Assembly: GCA_024402135.1 (NCBI GenBank)
Contig: JAKSJN010000009.1
Location: 28,459 to 92,458 of the forward strand
Source: Bacteroidales bacterium
GTDB lineage: Bacteria; Bacteroidota; Bacteroidia; Bacteroidales; UBA932
DNA: 64,000 bases
Direction: 5' to 3'
Shown: positions 15,958 to 26,077 of the stretch, one piece after another
Layout: every line of letters starts with the position of its first letter
Numbering within the stretch: position 1 is the stretch's first letter
Made by a program: the position numbers and the translations under genes
Notes under the pieces: generated by a model
What the model was told of the DNA's origin: nothing
The model's input: the letters and a program-made list of their open reading frames with translations, nothing else
Database searches by the model: none

Positions 15958-17583
15958 TTAAAGACCGATGGTCTTGAAGAAGTCGTTACCCTTGTCGTCA
16001 ACGAGGATGAATGCCGGGAAGTTCTCGACCTCGATCTTCCAGATAGCCTCCATGCCGAGTTCAGGATACTCTACGCACTCGATGCTCTTGATGTTGTTCT
16101 GTGCGAGGATTGCTGCAGGACCACCGATTGAACCGAGGTAGAAGCCGCCATGCTTCTTGCATGCGTCGGTGACAGCCTGGCTGCGGTTACCCTTTGCGAG
16201 CATGATCATTGAACCGCCGTTGTCCTGGAACTCGTCTACATATGGATCCATACGGCCTGCGGTGGTAGGTCCCATCGAACCACATGCCATGCCTGCAGGG
16301 GTCTTTGCAGGTCCAGCATAGTAGATAGGGTGATCCTTCATGTACTGAGGCATGCCCTCTCCTGCGTCAAGACGAGCCTTGAGCTTGGCGTGAGCGATGT
16401 CACGGCCGACGATGATGGTGCCCTTGAGGTTGAGACGGGTACCTACAGGATAGTTTGTGAGAATCTTGCATACCTCTGACATTGGCTGATTGAGGTCGAT
16501 CTCGACTGCTCCGCTCTCGCCTGCGTTGCGGAGCTCCTCTGGGATGAGCTCGTATGGCTTGTCGTCCATCTTCTCGATCCAGATACCGTCCTCGTTGATC
16601 TTTGCCTTGATGTTACGGTCTGCCGAGCAGCTTACGCCGAGACCGATAGGGCAGCTTGCACCGTGGCGTGGAAGACGTACGACGCGGATGTCGTGTGCCA
16701 TGTACTTGCCGCCGAACTGTGCGCCGAGACCGATCTTGTGGGTCTCCTCGAGGAGCTGCTTCTCAAGCTCGATGTCGCGGAATGCGCGGCCTGTCTCGTC
16801 ACCGGTGGTAGGGAGCTCGTCATAGTAGTGTGTAGAAGCGAGCTTCACGGTAAGGAGGTTCTTCTCTGCAGAAGTACCACCGACTACGATAGCGATGTGG
16901 TATGGAGGACAAGCGGCTGTACCGAGTGTCTTCATCTTGGCTACGAGGAAAGGAACGAGGGTACCAGGGTTCTGGATACGTGCCTTGGTCTCCTGGTAGA
17001 GATATGTCTTGTTGGCTGAACCGCCGCCCTTGGTGACCATGAGGAAATGATACTCAGCGCCCTCGCAAGCCTCGATGTCGATCTGTGCAGGGAGGTTGCA
17101 CTTGGTGTTGACCTCATTATACATGTCGAGAGGTGCGTTCTGGCTGTAACGGAGATTCTCCTCTGTGTAGGTCTTGTATACACCAAGAGAGAGAGCCTCT
17201 TCGTCACAGAATCCGGTCCATACCTGCTGGCCCTTCTCGCCGTGGATGATTGCGGTACCTGTATCCTGGCAGAGTGGGAGCTTGCCCTTTGCTGCAACCT
17301 CAGCATTGCGGAGGAAGGTAAGTGCTACATACTTGTCGTTAGCGCTGGCCTCAGGGTCGCTGAGAATCTTTGCGACCTGCTCGTTATGCGAGCGGCGGAG
17401 AAGGAAGCTTACATCGCGGAATGCGGTGTTTGCCATAACGGTAAGACCTTCCTTGGCTACCTTGAGCATCTTGTGACCCTCGAACTCCGAGGTGCTTACA
17501 TACTGCTCTGATCCTGGGATCTTGTAGTATTCAGTGGTGTCTGGACCAAGCTGAAACATTGGAGCATATTTGAATTCTGCCAT
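15958..17583 (-). CDS. fumA: fumarate hydratase, class I (iron-sulfur)
   Basis: A 541-residue [4Fe-4S] enzyme interconverting fumarate and malate in the cytosol, full length for the FumA/FumB type with both the catalytic N-terminal and the beta C-terminal domains. Landmark stretches include [32 protein letters not shown] and [20 protein letters not shown]. In anaerobic Bacteroidales it acts in the reductive branch that makes succinate. It lies 23 bases downstream of prfB. Confidence 0.95.
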   Translation of the reverse strand: MAEFKYAPMFQLGPDTTEYYKIPGSEQYVSTSEFEGHKMLKVAKEGLTVMANTAFRDVSFLLRRSHNEQVAKILSDPEASANDKYVALTFLRNAEVAAKGKLPLCQDTGTAIIHGEKGQQVWTGFCDEEALSLGVYKTYTEENLRYSQNAPLDMYNEVNTKCNLPAQIDIEACEGAEYHFLMVTKGGGSANKTYLYQETKARIQNPGTLVPFLVAKMKTLGTAACPPYHIAIVVGGTSAEKNLLTVKLASTHYYDELPTTGDETGRAFRDIELEKQLLEETHKIGLGAQFGGKYMAHDIRVVRLPRHGASCPIGLGVSCSADRNIKAKINEDGIWIEKMDDKPYELIPEELRNAGESGAVEIDLNQPMSEVCKILTNYPVGTRLNLKGTIIVGRDIAHAKLKARLDAGEGMPQYMKDHPIYYAGPAKTPAGMACGSMGPTTAGRMDPYVDEFQDNGGSMIMLAKGNRSQAVTDACKKHGGFYLGSIGGPAAILAQNNIKSIECVEYPELGMEAIWKIEVENFPAFILVDDKGNDFFKTIGL

Positions 17584-17606
17584 GATTATTATTAGGTTTT
17601 ATTAGT

Positions 17607-18746
<1,140 letters not shown>

Positions 18747-18767
18747 TTTCTACACTGTTATATCGTA

Positions 18768-18775
18768 CAAATCTA
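18768..18775 (-). promoter_or_regulatory. -7 element of prfB
   Basis: TAGATTTG on the minus strand, 22 bases before the prfB start. No clear -33 TTTG is seen. Confidence 0.45.
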
Positions 18776-18818
18776 CTAAAAAATGAGCATTTCTTAACAT
18801 AAATGTTTCATAAAACGC

Positions 18819-19041
18819 AACTTTAATTCGATCCTCTCGTTGAAGTTACTCCCGCTCGGAAATGACCAAACCAGTTTGTCATTTCTCTCGACTCCGAACT
18901 TTAATTCGATCCTCTCGTTGAAGTTACTCCCGCTCGGAAATGATCAAACCAGTTTGTCATTTCTCTCGACTCCGAACTTTAATTCGATCCTCTCGTTGAA
19001 GTTACTCCCGCTCGGAAATGATCAAACCAGTTTGTCATTTC
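18819..19041. repeat. three tandem 78-base repeats upstream of murI
   Basis: Two complete copies (18819-18896, 18897-18974) and one partial copy (from 18975 to about 19041) are almost identical. Each contains an inverted repeat, GAAATGA-C/T-CAAAC, loop CA, GTTTG-TCATTTC, a 12-pair stem with one bulged base (first copy 18859-18885). Each also contains the TTTG that, in the last copy, serves as the -33 element of murI. The block fills the divergent prfB-murI intergenic region, which has no gene. It is not a CRISPR array, because there are no spacers. Confidence 0.9.
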
Positions 19042-19061
19042 CTCGCTTAATCGTAACTTTG
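19031..19061 (+). promoter_or_regulatory. murI promoter
   Basis: TTTG (19031-19034), 19 bases, then TAACTTTG (19054-19061). The ATG follows only five bases after the -7 box, so the mRNA is probably leaderless. The -33 element is the 3' arm of the last repeat's palindrome. Confidence 0.75.
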
Positions 19062-19066
19062 TCCCC

Positions 19067-19837
19067 ATGGCAAAGATAGGAATATTCGATTCCGGATCCG
19101 GCGGACTATCAGTCTACAGAGAGATCCATAAACTGCTCCCCAGAGAGCAGTACGTATACGTCTCTGACAGTGCCTACTGCCCATACGGCGGCAGAACCCG
19201 CGAGGAGATTGAATACCGCGCGACAGTCATCAGTGAATACCTGATAGGCATGGGCTGCGAGCTGATTGTCGTAGCCTGCAACACCGCCACCGCCGCAGCC
19301 ATCGCATTTCTCCGCGAGAAGTTTCCTTCAGTTCCTTTCATAGGAATGGAGCCTGCAGTCAAACCCGCAGCCCTTGCGACCAAGACCGGAGTCATAGGAG
19401 TTCTCGCCACAGCCGGCACACTGAAGGCATCAAAATACCTTGACACCAGGGACCGTTTCAGCGACGGCATCAAGGTCATCGAGCATGTCGGCCAAGGATT
19501 TGTCGAACTGGTTGAAAACGGCATTCTGGAGGGTCCTGAGGCCGAATCTACAGTCCGCGAAAGCGTCGCTCCACTTGTAGAGTCAGGGGCTGACTTCATA
19601 GTTCTTGGCTGTACCCACTATCCATTCCTGCGCCCGGTGATCGAAAAGGTTGCAGCCGAACTCGCCCCTGACAGGGAAATAACCGTAATCGATCCCGCCC
19701 CAGCTGTCGCACGCCAGCTTGTCAACGTCATGGCACAAAAAAATATTCCTTCCTCACCCGAAGGAGAGGAAGGAAGTATCGATCTTTACGCTTCAGGCGA
19801 CCTTGAGTCGCTCAGAAGGATCTATAAGCTGATCTAG
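19067..19837 (+). CDS. murI: glutamate racemase
   Basis: Makes D-glutamate for peptidoglycan, using two cysteines for proton transfer. The 256-residue protein has D8-S9 in GIFDSGSGG, the first catalytic cysteine in VACNTAT (C71) and the second in LGCTHYPF (C182). Its stop overlaps the stop of the convergent DUF6515 gene within a CTAG. Across the gap prfB is divergent. Confidence 0.96.
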   Translation: MAKIGIFDSGSGGLSVYREIHKLLPREQYVYVSDSAYCPYGGRTREEIEYRATVISEYLIGMGCELIVVACNTATAAAIAFLREKFPSVPFIGMEPAVKPAALATKTGVIGVLATAGTLKASKYLDTRDRFSDGIKVIEHVGQGFVELVENGILEGPEAESTVRESVAPLVESGADFIVLGCTHYPFLRPVIEKVAAELAPDREITVIDPAPAVARQLVNVMAQKNIPSSPEGEEGSIDLYASGDLESLRRIYKLI

Positions 19838-21225
19838 TTCCAATATCTTGAAGCCATCTGGTATGGCATCTGACCGAGTACCTCGAGGAGAGGAGTTCCG
19901 TCCACAAGAGTGAGGCGGTATACGGTGTCGTCTACTCTGTAGTACTCGATTCCGTTAAGGACGATGATATCGTAATCATCTGGGAGCTCGTCTACAAGCG
20001 CACCTGCTGGAGGAACGATGACCTCGTAGCGGCCTCTCTTGTTGATTGCGTAGAATACGCCATCCTCGTAGAAGTACTCGCTGTCGAGTCCTGCATAGCT
20101 CTGGACAAGTCCGAGGGCGTTTGCAATGTTGTGTGCTGAATATGCTCTGTCAGCGTTGAGCGCGATTGAAGCGTTCTGCTGAGCGATTCTGGCATTGTTG
20201 GCAGCGATGACTCTGTTCTGCTCCATGATGGTGCGGTAGTTGTCGTCGATGACATTGAAAGTACGATACACATTGTAGTAATATGCGAAGCGTACTGTCG
20301 CGAACTGCATGCGGCGCAGGCTGCGGCTGAATGTCACTCCGAAAGGAGGACGGCAGACAACGTAGATGTTACCATGGCGGCGATAGTAGATATCGTTGTG
20401 GAAGTAGTAGTCAACTCCCCAATGATGCATGTGGCTGTAGTGAGGTGGCAGCTTGTGCACTCCGTAGCCAAAGTAGTGATTGCCAGGATTGAAGAAATGA
20501 TCAGGAGTGTTGTACTGGATCTTGTCACGCTGTACAGGAGCCACGCGGCTGATATTTCTCTTGTCGTCCATCTTCATGTTGTTCAGGTTCTGAGCAGACA
20601 TATTGATGTTGGTGTTCTCTCGTGAAGTGCGGGTGCTGCTTGAAACATTGTTCAGGCCCTTTGCCGAGCTTGCGCTTGAGCGTGCAGCTGCAGCCGAGCT
20701 CTGGCTCTTGGTATTGTTGTTTGAAGCTGCGCTCTGACGAGCCACCTGCTGGGTATTGCTGTTCTCGCGTACAGCGGCAGAACTGTTGTTCGCACGTGCA
20801 GCAGCGGCGCTGTTGTTCTGACGGGCAGATGCAGAACCGGTGCTCTGAGTAGCCTCAGTGCGGGAATTGCGCTTTACCTGTGGTGTTGCCGCTGTGCTTC
20901 TGGTTGAAGAGCTTGAGCTTGACCTCGCAGTCGAACTTGAACTTCTTGTAGAAGTGTTGGCTGAGCTGCGCTGCTGGCTTGAACTGCTGTTGTTGCGGCT
21001 GACCTGAGGTGTGGTTGCTGAATTATTTCGTGAAGTTGAAGCCGATGATGAGCGTGATGCTGAAGAGCTCCTGGTTGAAGAAGAGCTGGAAGAACTACGC
21101 TGCTGGCTTGAGCTGGTGCTCGATGAAGATCTGGCTGCACGTGACTGTGCGTTGAGATCTGCTGAGCCTGCGACCATAGCTATCGCTACGAGTCCTGCAG
21201 AGATGTAGTTGAATAAATTCTTCAT
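19834..21225 (-). CDS. exported DUF6515-type protein with Ser/Asn/Arg-rich N-terminal region
   Basis: 463 residues. A signal peptide (MKNLFNYISAGLVAIAMVAG) is followed by about 180 residues of low-complexity Ser-, Asn-, Arg- and Thr-rich sequence. A conserved C-terminal half is rich in Tyr and His (FGYGVHKLPPHYSHMHHWG, then IVVPPAGALVDELPDDYD). Homologues are common exported proteins of Bacteroidales with unknown function. The disordered stretch could be a linker for the cell wall or outer membrane. It follows namZ by five bases and is probably cotranscribed with it. Confidence 0.75.
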   Translation of the reverse strand: MKNLFNYISAGLVAIAMVAGSADLNAQSRAARSSSSTSSSQQRSSSSSSSTRSSSASRSSSASTSRNNSATTPQVSRNNSSSSQQRSSANTSTRSSSSTARSSSSSSTRSTAATPQVKRNSRTEATQSTGSASARQNNSAAAARANNSSAAVRENSNTQQVARQSAASNNNTKSQSSAAAARSSASSAKGLNNVSSSTRTSRENTNINMSAQNLNNMKMDDKRNISRVAPVQRDKIQYNTPDHFFNPGNHYFGYGVHKLPPHYSHMHHWGVDYYFHNDIYYRRHGNIYVVCRPPFGVTFSRSLRRMQFATVRFAYYYNVYRTFNVIDDNYRTIMEQNRVIAANNARIAQQNASIALNADRAYSAHNIANALGLVQSYAGLDSEYFYEDGVFYAINKRGRYEVIVPPAGALVDELPDDYDIIVLNGIEYYRVDDTVYRLTLVDGTPLLEVLGQMPYQMASRYWN

Positions 21226-21230
21226 AGTGT

Positions 21231-22514
21231 TTAATCGTATAAGTGGTACTTCTTTGAAAGTTCCTTGAAGGAGTCGACGTCCTTGTTCCAGTAGGCTTCG
21301 ATGTCGGCGACCTTGAAGTTCCTTTGCATGTTCAATCTTACATAATCCGTGCCACAGACTTTATCGAACATGTTGTTGCGAAGTCCCTCGAATGGATTGA
21401 TCTTAGGATATAGCTCGTGAACAGCCTGCATCACATAGAACTGGGTCATGGTCAGCTGGGCCTTGTCATAGTCGGAATAGAAGTACTCCACGCCCTGTAT
21501 AAGCTTGCCTGCAGAACCGCCTGAGAATGGCTTGAAATATATTGTACGGAAGCTGGTTCCAGGGATTTCATAGCTGTCCAGCTTTGCCTTGAGAGCTTCT
21601 GCGTCCAGCCATTCAGCCGCGAAGGTTCCGAACGGAATCGTATAGCCGACACCGATGTTCAGGTAGTTGTTGAACTCACCGACGAGGCCTGAGCTTGGGT
21701 AGCCGATAGCGCTCTGGGGATAAGGGATGTTCGGCGATGGAAGCACCCATGGAAGACCTGTATCCACGAATGTCATGTCGCGTGTCCAACCCTCCATAGG
21801 AATGACGCTGAGCTTGCACTTGAGAGGCGCATCCTTGCCCTGCTCGCCGCAGTTGAGACCTTCCTCGTTGATGAGGATGGCAAGTTCACCGACTGTCAGA
21901 CCGTAAACGTATGGAATCTTGAACTCGCTGACGAATGAATGGAAGCCGTCCTCGACAAGACAGCCTTCGACCTTGAGGCCGTTGACAGGGTTAGGACGGT
22001 CAAGGACCATCACCTCGACACCCTGCTCCGCACATGCGCGCATCATGAGGCCAAGCGAGCTGATGAATGTGTATGAACGTGAGCCGACGTCCTGGATGTC
22101 ATAAACCACCACATCGAGCCCCTTGAGCATTTCTGGAGTAGGTTTGCGTGTATTGCCATATACAGAATAGACCTTCAGGCCAGTGCTCTTGTCGATGGTA
22201 TCATCGGCGTGACCGCCGGCATAGATGTCACCGCGTACTCCATGCTCGGGAGCGAACATGCATACAAGATCCACATTCTCGGCATTGAAAAGGATATCGA
22301 TTGTGGAGCGGAGGTTGTGGTCCACGCCGCTCGGGTTGGTGAGCAGACCGACTTTCTTGCCCTCGAGTCCGGCAAAATTACGTTCCTGGAGAACCTCGAT
22401 GCCTGGCTTTACGCGAATCTTGGATGCAGGCTGAGCCTCAACTTTGTTTTCAGCCTGTACTGCACATCCGAATGAGAGCAGCAATGATGCTGCAGCTATG
22501 ATTATCTTTTTCAT
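21231..22514 (-). CDS. namZ: exo-beta-N-acetylmuramidase NamZ-type (DUF1343)
   Basis: 427 residues with a signal peptide (MKKIIIAAASLLLSFGC, where the cysteine may be lipidated). The DUF1343 core has the family blocks LLTNPSGVDHN, MFAPEHGVRGD, YDIQDVGSRSYTF and VLDRPNPVNG. Characterised relatives release N-acetylmuramic acid from the non-reducing end of peptidoglycan fragments. It lies six bases after the AmpG-like permease gene, which suggests a joint role in wall recycling. Confidence 0.85.
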   Translation of the reverse strand: MKKIIIAAASLLLSFGCAVQAENKVEAQPASKIRVKPGIEVLQERNFAGLEGKKVGLLTNPSGVDHNLRSTIDILFNAENVDLVCMFAPEHGVRGDIYAGGHADDTIDKSTGLKVYSVYGNTRKPTPEMLKGLDVVVYDIQDVGSRSYTFISSLGLMMRACAEQGVEVMVLDRPNPVNGLKVEGCLVEDGFHSFVSEFKIPYVYGLTVGELAILINEEGLNCGEQGKDAPLKCKLSVIPMEGWTRDMTFVDTGLPWVLPSPNIPYPQSAIGYPSSGLVGEFNNYLNIGVGYTIPFGTFAAEWLDAEALKAKLDSYEIPGTSFRTIYFKPFSGGSAGKLIQGVEYFYSDYDKAQLTMTQFYVMQAVHELYPKINPFEGLRNNMFDKVCGTDYVRLNMQRNFKVADIEAYWNKDVDSFKELSKKYHLYD

Positions 22515-22520
22515 ATCCGA

Positions 22521-23837
22521 TTATTTATTCTTTCTACCGTACTCGGCAGGGATGAACTTCTTTACCAGCAACGCTGCAATGATGCCCGGGATGGTGCAGA
22601 GGCACACCCAGACGAAGAATGAAGGATAGCCGATGGCTTCCTGGATCATTCCGGCGAACATGCCCGGAATCATCATGCCGGCAGCCATGAAACCGGTACC
22701 GATTGCATAGTGCGATGTCTTCTGGGCTCCCTGAGCGATGAACATGAGGAACATCATGTATGCGGTGAATCCGAATCCGTAGCCGAACTGCTCGAGAATG
22801 ATGCAGAGAGCTACCAGCACCGGACTGTTAGGGAGCAATGTCGCGAGGAGAACATAAAGCAGGTCCGGGATGTTGATCATGAGCGCCATAGGTATGATCC
22901 ACTTGCGGAAACCGTCCTTGCTCACCACGATACCGCTGACGATACCGCCAAGGAGAAGGGCTATCACGCCGAAGGTGCCGTAGAACATACCCACCTGCGC
23001 TGTAGGGAGGTCAAGTCCGCCTGCAGCGCCGTTGTCAAGCATGAATGGCTGGGCAATCTTTGCAAGCTGGCTCTCTCCAAGACGATAGGTCAGGAGGAAG
23101 AACAGGATGAGGCCCATATGCGGTTTCTTGAAAAAGCTCACGAAAGTATTCACGAACTCCTTGAGAATCGTCTTCGCGCTGATATCGGTACGAGGGCTGT
23201 CAGACTCCGGCTTAGGAAGGATGAATCTATGATAGATCGTCGTAGCGATGAATATGCCCGCCAGAAGGTAGAAGCATATGGTCCATGAAAGCACGATTTT
23301 TCTGTCTGCAGCAATCGACGGGAAGAGCTTGCCAGTCTCGATAAGGCCGGCAATCATAACCAGGATGCCCTGTCCGAAAATGGTCGCAAAGCGATAGAAA
23401 ATGTTGCGGATACCGACAAAGAGGCTCTGGTCACCCTCGTCAAGCGCCAGCATATAGTATCCGTCAGCCGCGATGTCATGTGTCGCGGACGAGAACGCCA
23501 TAATCCAGAAGAAAGCGAGCGTCACCTGGACATAGAAGTCGGTAGGGATGAAGAACGCAACTCCCGCAAAAGCCGCGGCAATCAAGGTCTGCATGGAATT
23601 TACCCACCAGCGTTTTGTCTTGATAAGGTCTATGAACGGGCTCCAGATCGGCTTGATCACCCATGGCAGGTAGAGCCACGAGGTGTAGAGAGCGATGTCA
23701 GCATTGCTCAGTCCAAGCTTTTTGTACATGACCACAGCCACTGTCATCACAGCGACATATGGAAGACCTTCAGCGAAATAAAGGGTCGGAATCCATGTCC
23801 ATGGATTTCTCTTTCCGTTCAGTTTGTTGGTTGCCAT
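22521..23837 (-). CDS. AmpG-like MFS permease
   Basis: A 438-residue inner-membrane protein with about 12 hydrophobic segments and the AmpG/SLC33-like start WIPTLYFAEGLPYVAVMTVA. Later blocks include SSATHDIAADGYYMLALDE and YRLGESQLAKIAQPFML. AmpG-type carriers import anhydro-muropeptides for recycling. Coupling to namZ and to the SpoIID-containing gene supports that substrate class, but transport of another solute cannot be excluded. Confidence 0.82.
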   Translation of the reverse strand: MATNKLNGKRNPWTWIPTLYFAEGLPYVAVMTVAVVMYKKLGLSNADIALYTSWLYLPWVIKPIWSPFIDLIKTKRWWVNSMQTLIAAAFAGVAFFIPTDFYVQVTLAFFWIMAFSSATHDIAADGYYMLALDEGDQSLFVGIRNIFYRFATIFGQGILVMIAGLIETGKLFPSIAADRKIVLSWTICFYLLAGIFIATTIYHRFILPKPESDSPRTDISAKTILKEFVNTFVSFFKKPHMGLILFFLLTYRLGESQLAKIAQPFMLDNGAAGGLDLPTAQVGMFYGTFGVIALLLGGIVSGIVVSKDGFRKWIIPMALMINIPDLLYVLLATLLPNSPVLVALCIILEQFGYGFGFTAYMMFLMFIAQGAQKTSHYAIGTGFMAAGMMIPGMFAGMIQEAIGYPSFFVWVCLCTIPGIIAALLVKKFIPAEYGRKNK

Positions 23838-23890
23838 ATATGTTTCAGTGTCTTTATTCTTGATTTGTATACGCAGCAGCTGAGAAGCTT

Positions 23891-26071
23891 CTAAATCAGC
23901 TTCAGTTCCGAGCCAGGATAATAATGGCGGAGGATGGCATCGTAGCCATATCCCTTTGCCGACATTACTGCTGCGCCGATCTGGCAGAAGCCGACGCCAT
24001 GGCCCCAGCCCTTGCCGTCAAGGACAATGCTGTCACCATCATAGCTGACATCAAAAGCAGAGCTCTTCAGATGACTCTCGGAAAGCCAGCGCCTGATGAT
24101 AAGTTCCTTGCCGATATTCATGCTGCGTCTGCTTCCCACGACACGAAGCAGCCCGAGTCGTCCGGAACCGCCTCTTTCAAGAGGTTCGAGTGCCTCTATC
24201 GTGCCGAAATCGATGCCTGAGCGTCGACGGACAAGATCCGACAGTTCTTCCTTGGTGTATCGGACCTGCCATTTATAGAAATCCCTGGTTTCAAGATCGT
24301 AGTCATTGAGGACCTGGGAAAGGATGGCCTGATCGTCAGTATCACAGAAATCCTTTCCATCTCCATCCCTGTCAGGAATGGCCTGGAGGTATGGATGATC
24401 AACGTCTTCCCAACAGGTATCGAATGTCTCCATCATACCTCCGCAGCACTTCGAGAATCTGGCGTCGCAGATCTCGCCATCGTACATGAGTACCTGTCCC
24501 CAGGTAGCATCGATAGCCTTGCGGACGGTCTCTCCCGCCGCCATGCCTATTCCCTGATAGCGCTGGCAATGATCGTCGGCGCACACATCGAAGTTGACAT
24601 GGTCATCATGATCGAACCACTTGATGTATGTATCTTCAGTCTCCACGCCCGTGCTGATGCCTGGCTGCTTGTGACCTCGTATCTGGGACATCACCCATGA
24701 ACGGGATATTACAGAATGAGCCTTGAGATATTCCAGAGAAGCTGTCGACTTCATCTCGGAAGAAATCACGCTGAGCAGGTAATCCTCGATTCCGATGACA
24801 TTGATGGCGGTTATCTTGTCACCCTCGACGATGAACTTGAGGGAACCGGCGAATTTCTGGTCGACCTTTCGCTGCCAATGGAAATCCACTCCGATGACAA
24901 CGTCGTGAAGGATGAATGACGCCTCTGCGAACATGGTGGATGGTGTTTCCGCCTCGAAGAAGAGTTCGTCATAGAGAGTTCCGTTATAGTCTATCTGGCC
25001 GTTGCACCAGCGGACTTTCTGGGTCCCGGCGCCGTCGGCGATCATTTCGAAGGCAATCTCAGGCGCGGACATGATTCCTACCTTGAGTTCAGCTTGGCTG
25101 CGTGTCAATTTCCAGATGATTGTTGCTTCGTCTTCTGCGCTGAGCGAAACCTCGGAGAGCATGTCTTCGAGCAGCCCGGAGTTGAGCTTTGCGTAATCTT
25201 CAGCGACCGGGACTATCAGGAAACCTGCCATGTCGGCGGCGCCAGGTCCCATCGTCAGATGATCCGGGCCGTCGCAGTCAAAGTGATGGCTGAAATGCCT
25301 GTCTCTGAATGTTACGAAAGAGCGGTATTCTCCGTTCGAGCAGTAGGCGAAAAGGTTGAACATTGGTTCAGGACTTCCCGCATGCATAGGAGCACAGTCA
25401 AGAAGCCTGTAGAACAGTTTCGCGAGTGATTTCGAGGTCTTCGCACGCAGGGCGAATACGCCGCGGGTGAAACCCTCGTAGTGGTACAGGTCGGCATCGC
25501 GGACCGAGCTGAGATATTTCAGTTTTCCGGAAGCATCTCCGTCATTGAAAAGAGCCTCGATATCATTCTCTAGCGGCATGAGTCCCTTGGGACATGCCTG
25601 AAAGTGCATATGGTCAGGTGCGGAAGCTCCGCACTGAGGACCGTTGTAGAAGATGCAGAAGTCGTCAAAGCGCTGAGCAAGGTCAAGCATGTCGACATAG
25701 CGGTGCCAGATCGACTGGGGTTCATGATTGACAGACGAGATGACAAGATGGTCCGGGAATATCGGATATGGGTTTGCCCTTACATAGTAGCGACGTCCCT
25801 TGCGCCCGTCAAACAGGAAATTCAGCTGTTCCTCGGGACAGTTCTCTGCACAGAGAAAACAAGGGCGGGCGGCGACTGACTCGGGATCGGCCTTCGCTGT
25901 CGAGGATGTTATGCGTGCTGGATTGTGCTGAAGCAGGACCTCAAGACCTCCGACCACCAGATTTCGTGTTTCGGCCGATTTGAGCGCACGGAAGTTCGAC
26001 GCCGCCAAAGGCCAGACTGAAAGCTGGTCACTCATGAATTTGAGTATGGATTTGTCGGTAGTGCGCCTCAT
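23891..26071 (-). CDS. DUF4922-SpoIID/LytB fusion protein
   Basis: 726 residues joining two unrelated domains. Residues 1 to about 320 form a HIT/GalT-like nucleotidyltransferase fold (DUF4922) with RPCFLCAENCPEEQ (69-82) and the histidine triad-like HMHFQ (154-158). Residues of about 370-726 form a SpoIID/LytB domain, with ISSEMKSTASLEYLKAHSV and the closing GKGWGHGVGFCQIGA. SpoIID proteins are lytic transglycosylases acting on peptidoglycan, usually outside the cytoplasm, but no signal peptide is visible. A cytoplasmic enzyme acting on imported muropeptides would fit the neighbouring AmpG-like gene; that is inference. Confidence 0.82.
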   Translation of the reverse strand: MRRTTDKSILKFMSDQLSVWPLAASNFRALKSAETRNLVVGGLEVLLQHNPARITSSTAKADPESVAARPCFLCAENCPEEQLNFLFDGRKGRRYYVRANPYPIFPDHLVISSVNHEPQSIWHRYVDMLDLAQRFDDFCIFYNGPQCGASAPDHMHFQACPKGLMPLENDIEALFNDGDASGKLKYLSSVRDADLYHYEGFTRGVFALRAKTSKSLAKLFYRLLDCAPMHAGSPEPMFNLFAYCSNGEYRSFVTFRDRHFSHHFDCDGPDHLTMGPGAADMAGFLIVPVAEDYAKLNSGLLEDMLSEVSLSAEDEATIIWKLTRSQAELKVGIMSAPEIAFEMIADGAGTQKVRWCNGQIDYNGTLYDELFFEAETPSTMFAEASFILHDVVIGVDFHWQRKVDQKFAGSLKFIVEGDKITAINVIGIEDYLLSVISSEMKSTASLEYLKAHSVISRSWVMSQIRGHKQPGISTGVETEDTYIKWFDHDDHVNFDVCADDHCQRYQGIGMAAGETVRKAIDATWGQVLMYDGEICDARFSKCCGGMMETFDTCWEDVDHPYLQAIPDRDGDGKDFCDTDDQAILSQVLNDYDLETRDFYKWQVRYTKEELSDLVRRRSGIDFGTIEALEPLERGGSGRLGLLRVVGSRRSMNIGKELIIRRWLSESHLKSSAFDVSYDGDSIVLDGKGWGHGVGFCQIGAAVMSAKGYGYDAILRHYYPGSELKLI

Positions 26072-26077
26072 GGCTTA

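Noticed and set aside
18819-19041. CRISPR-like array
   Set aside because: The 78-base units are directly adjacent with no unique spacers, and no cas genes are present.
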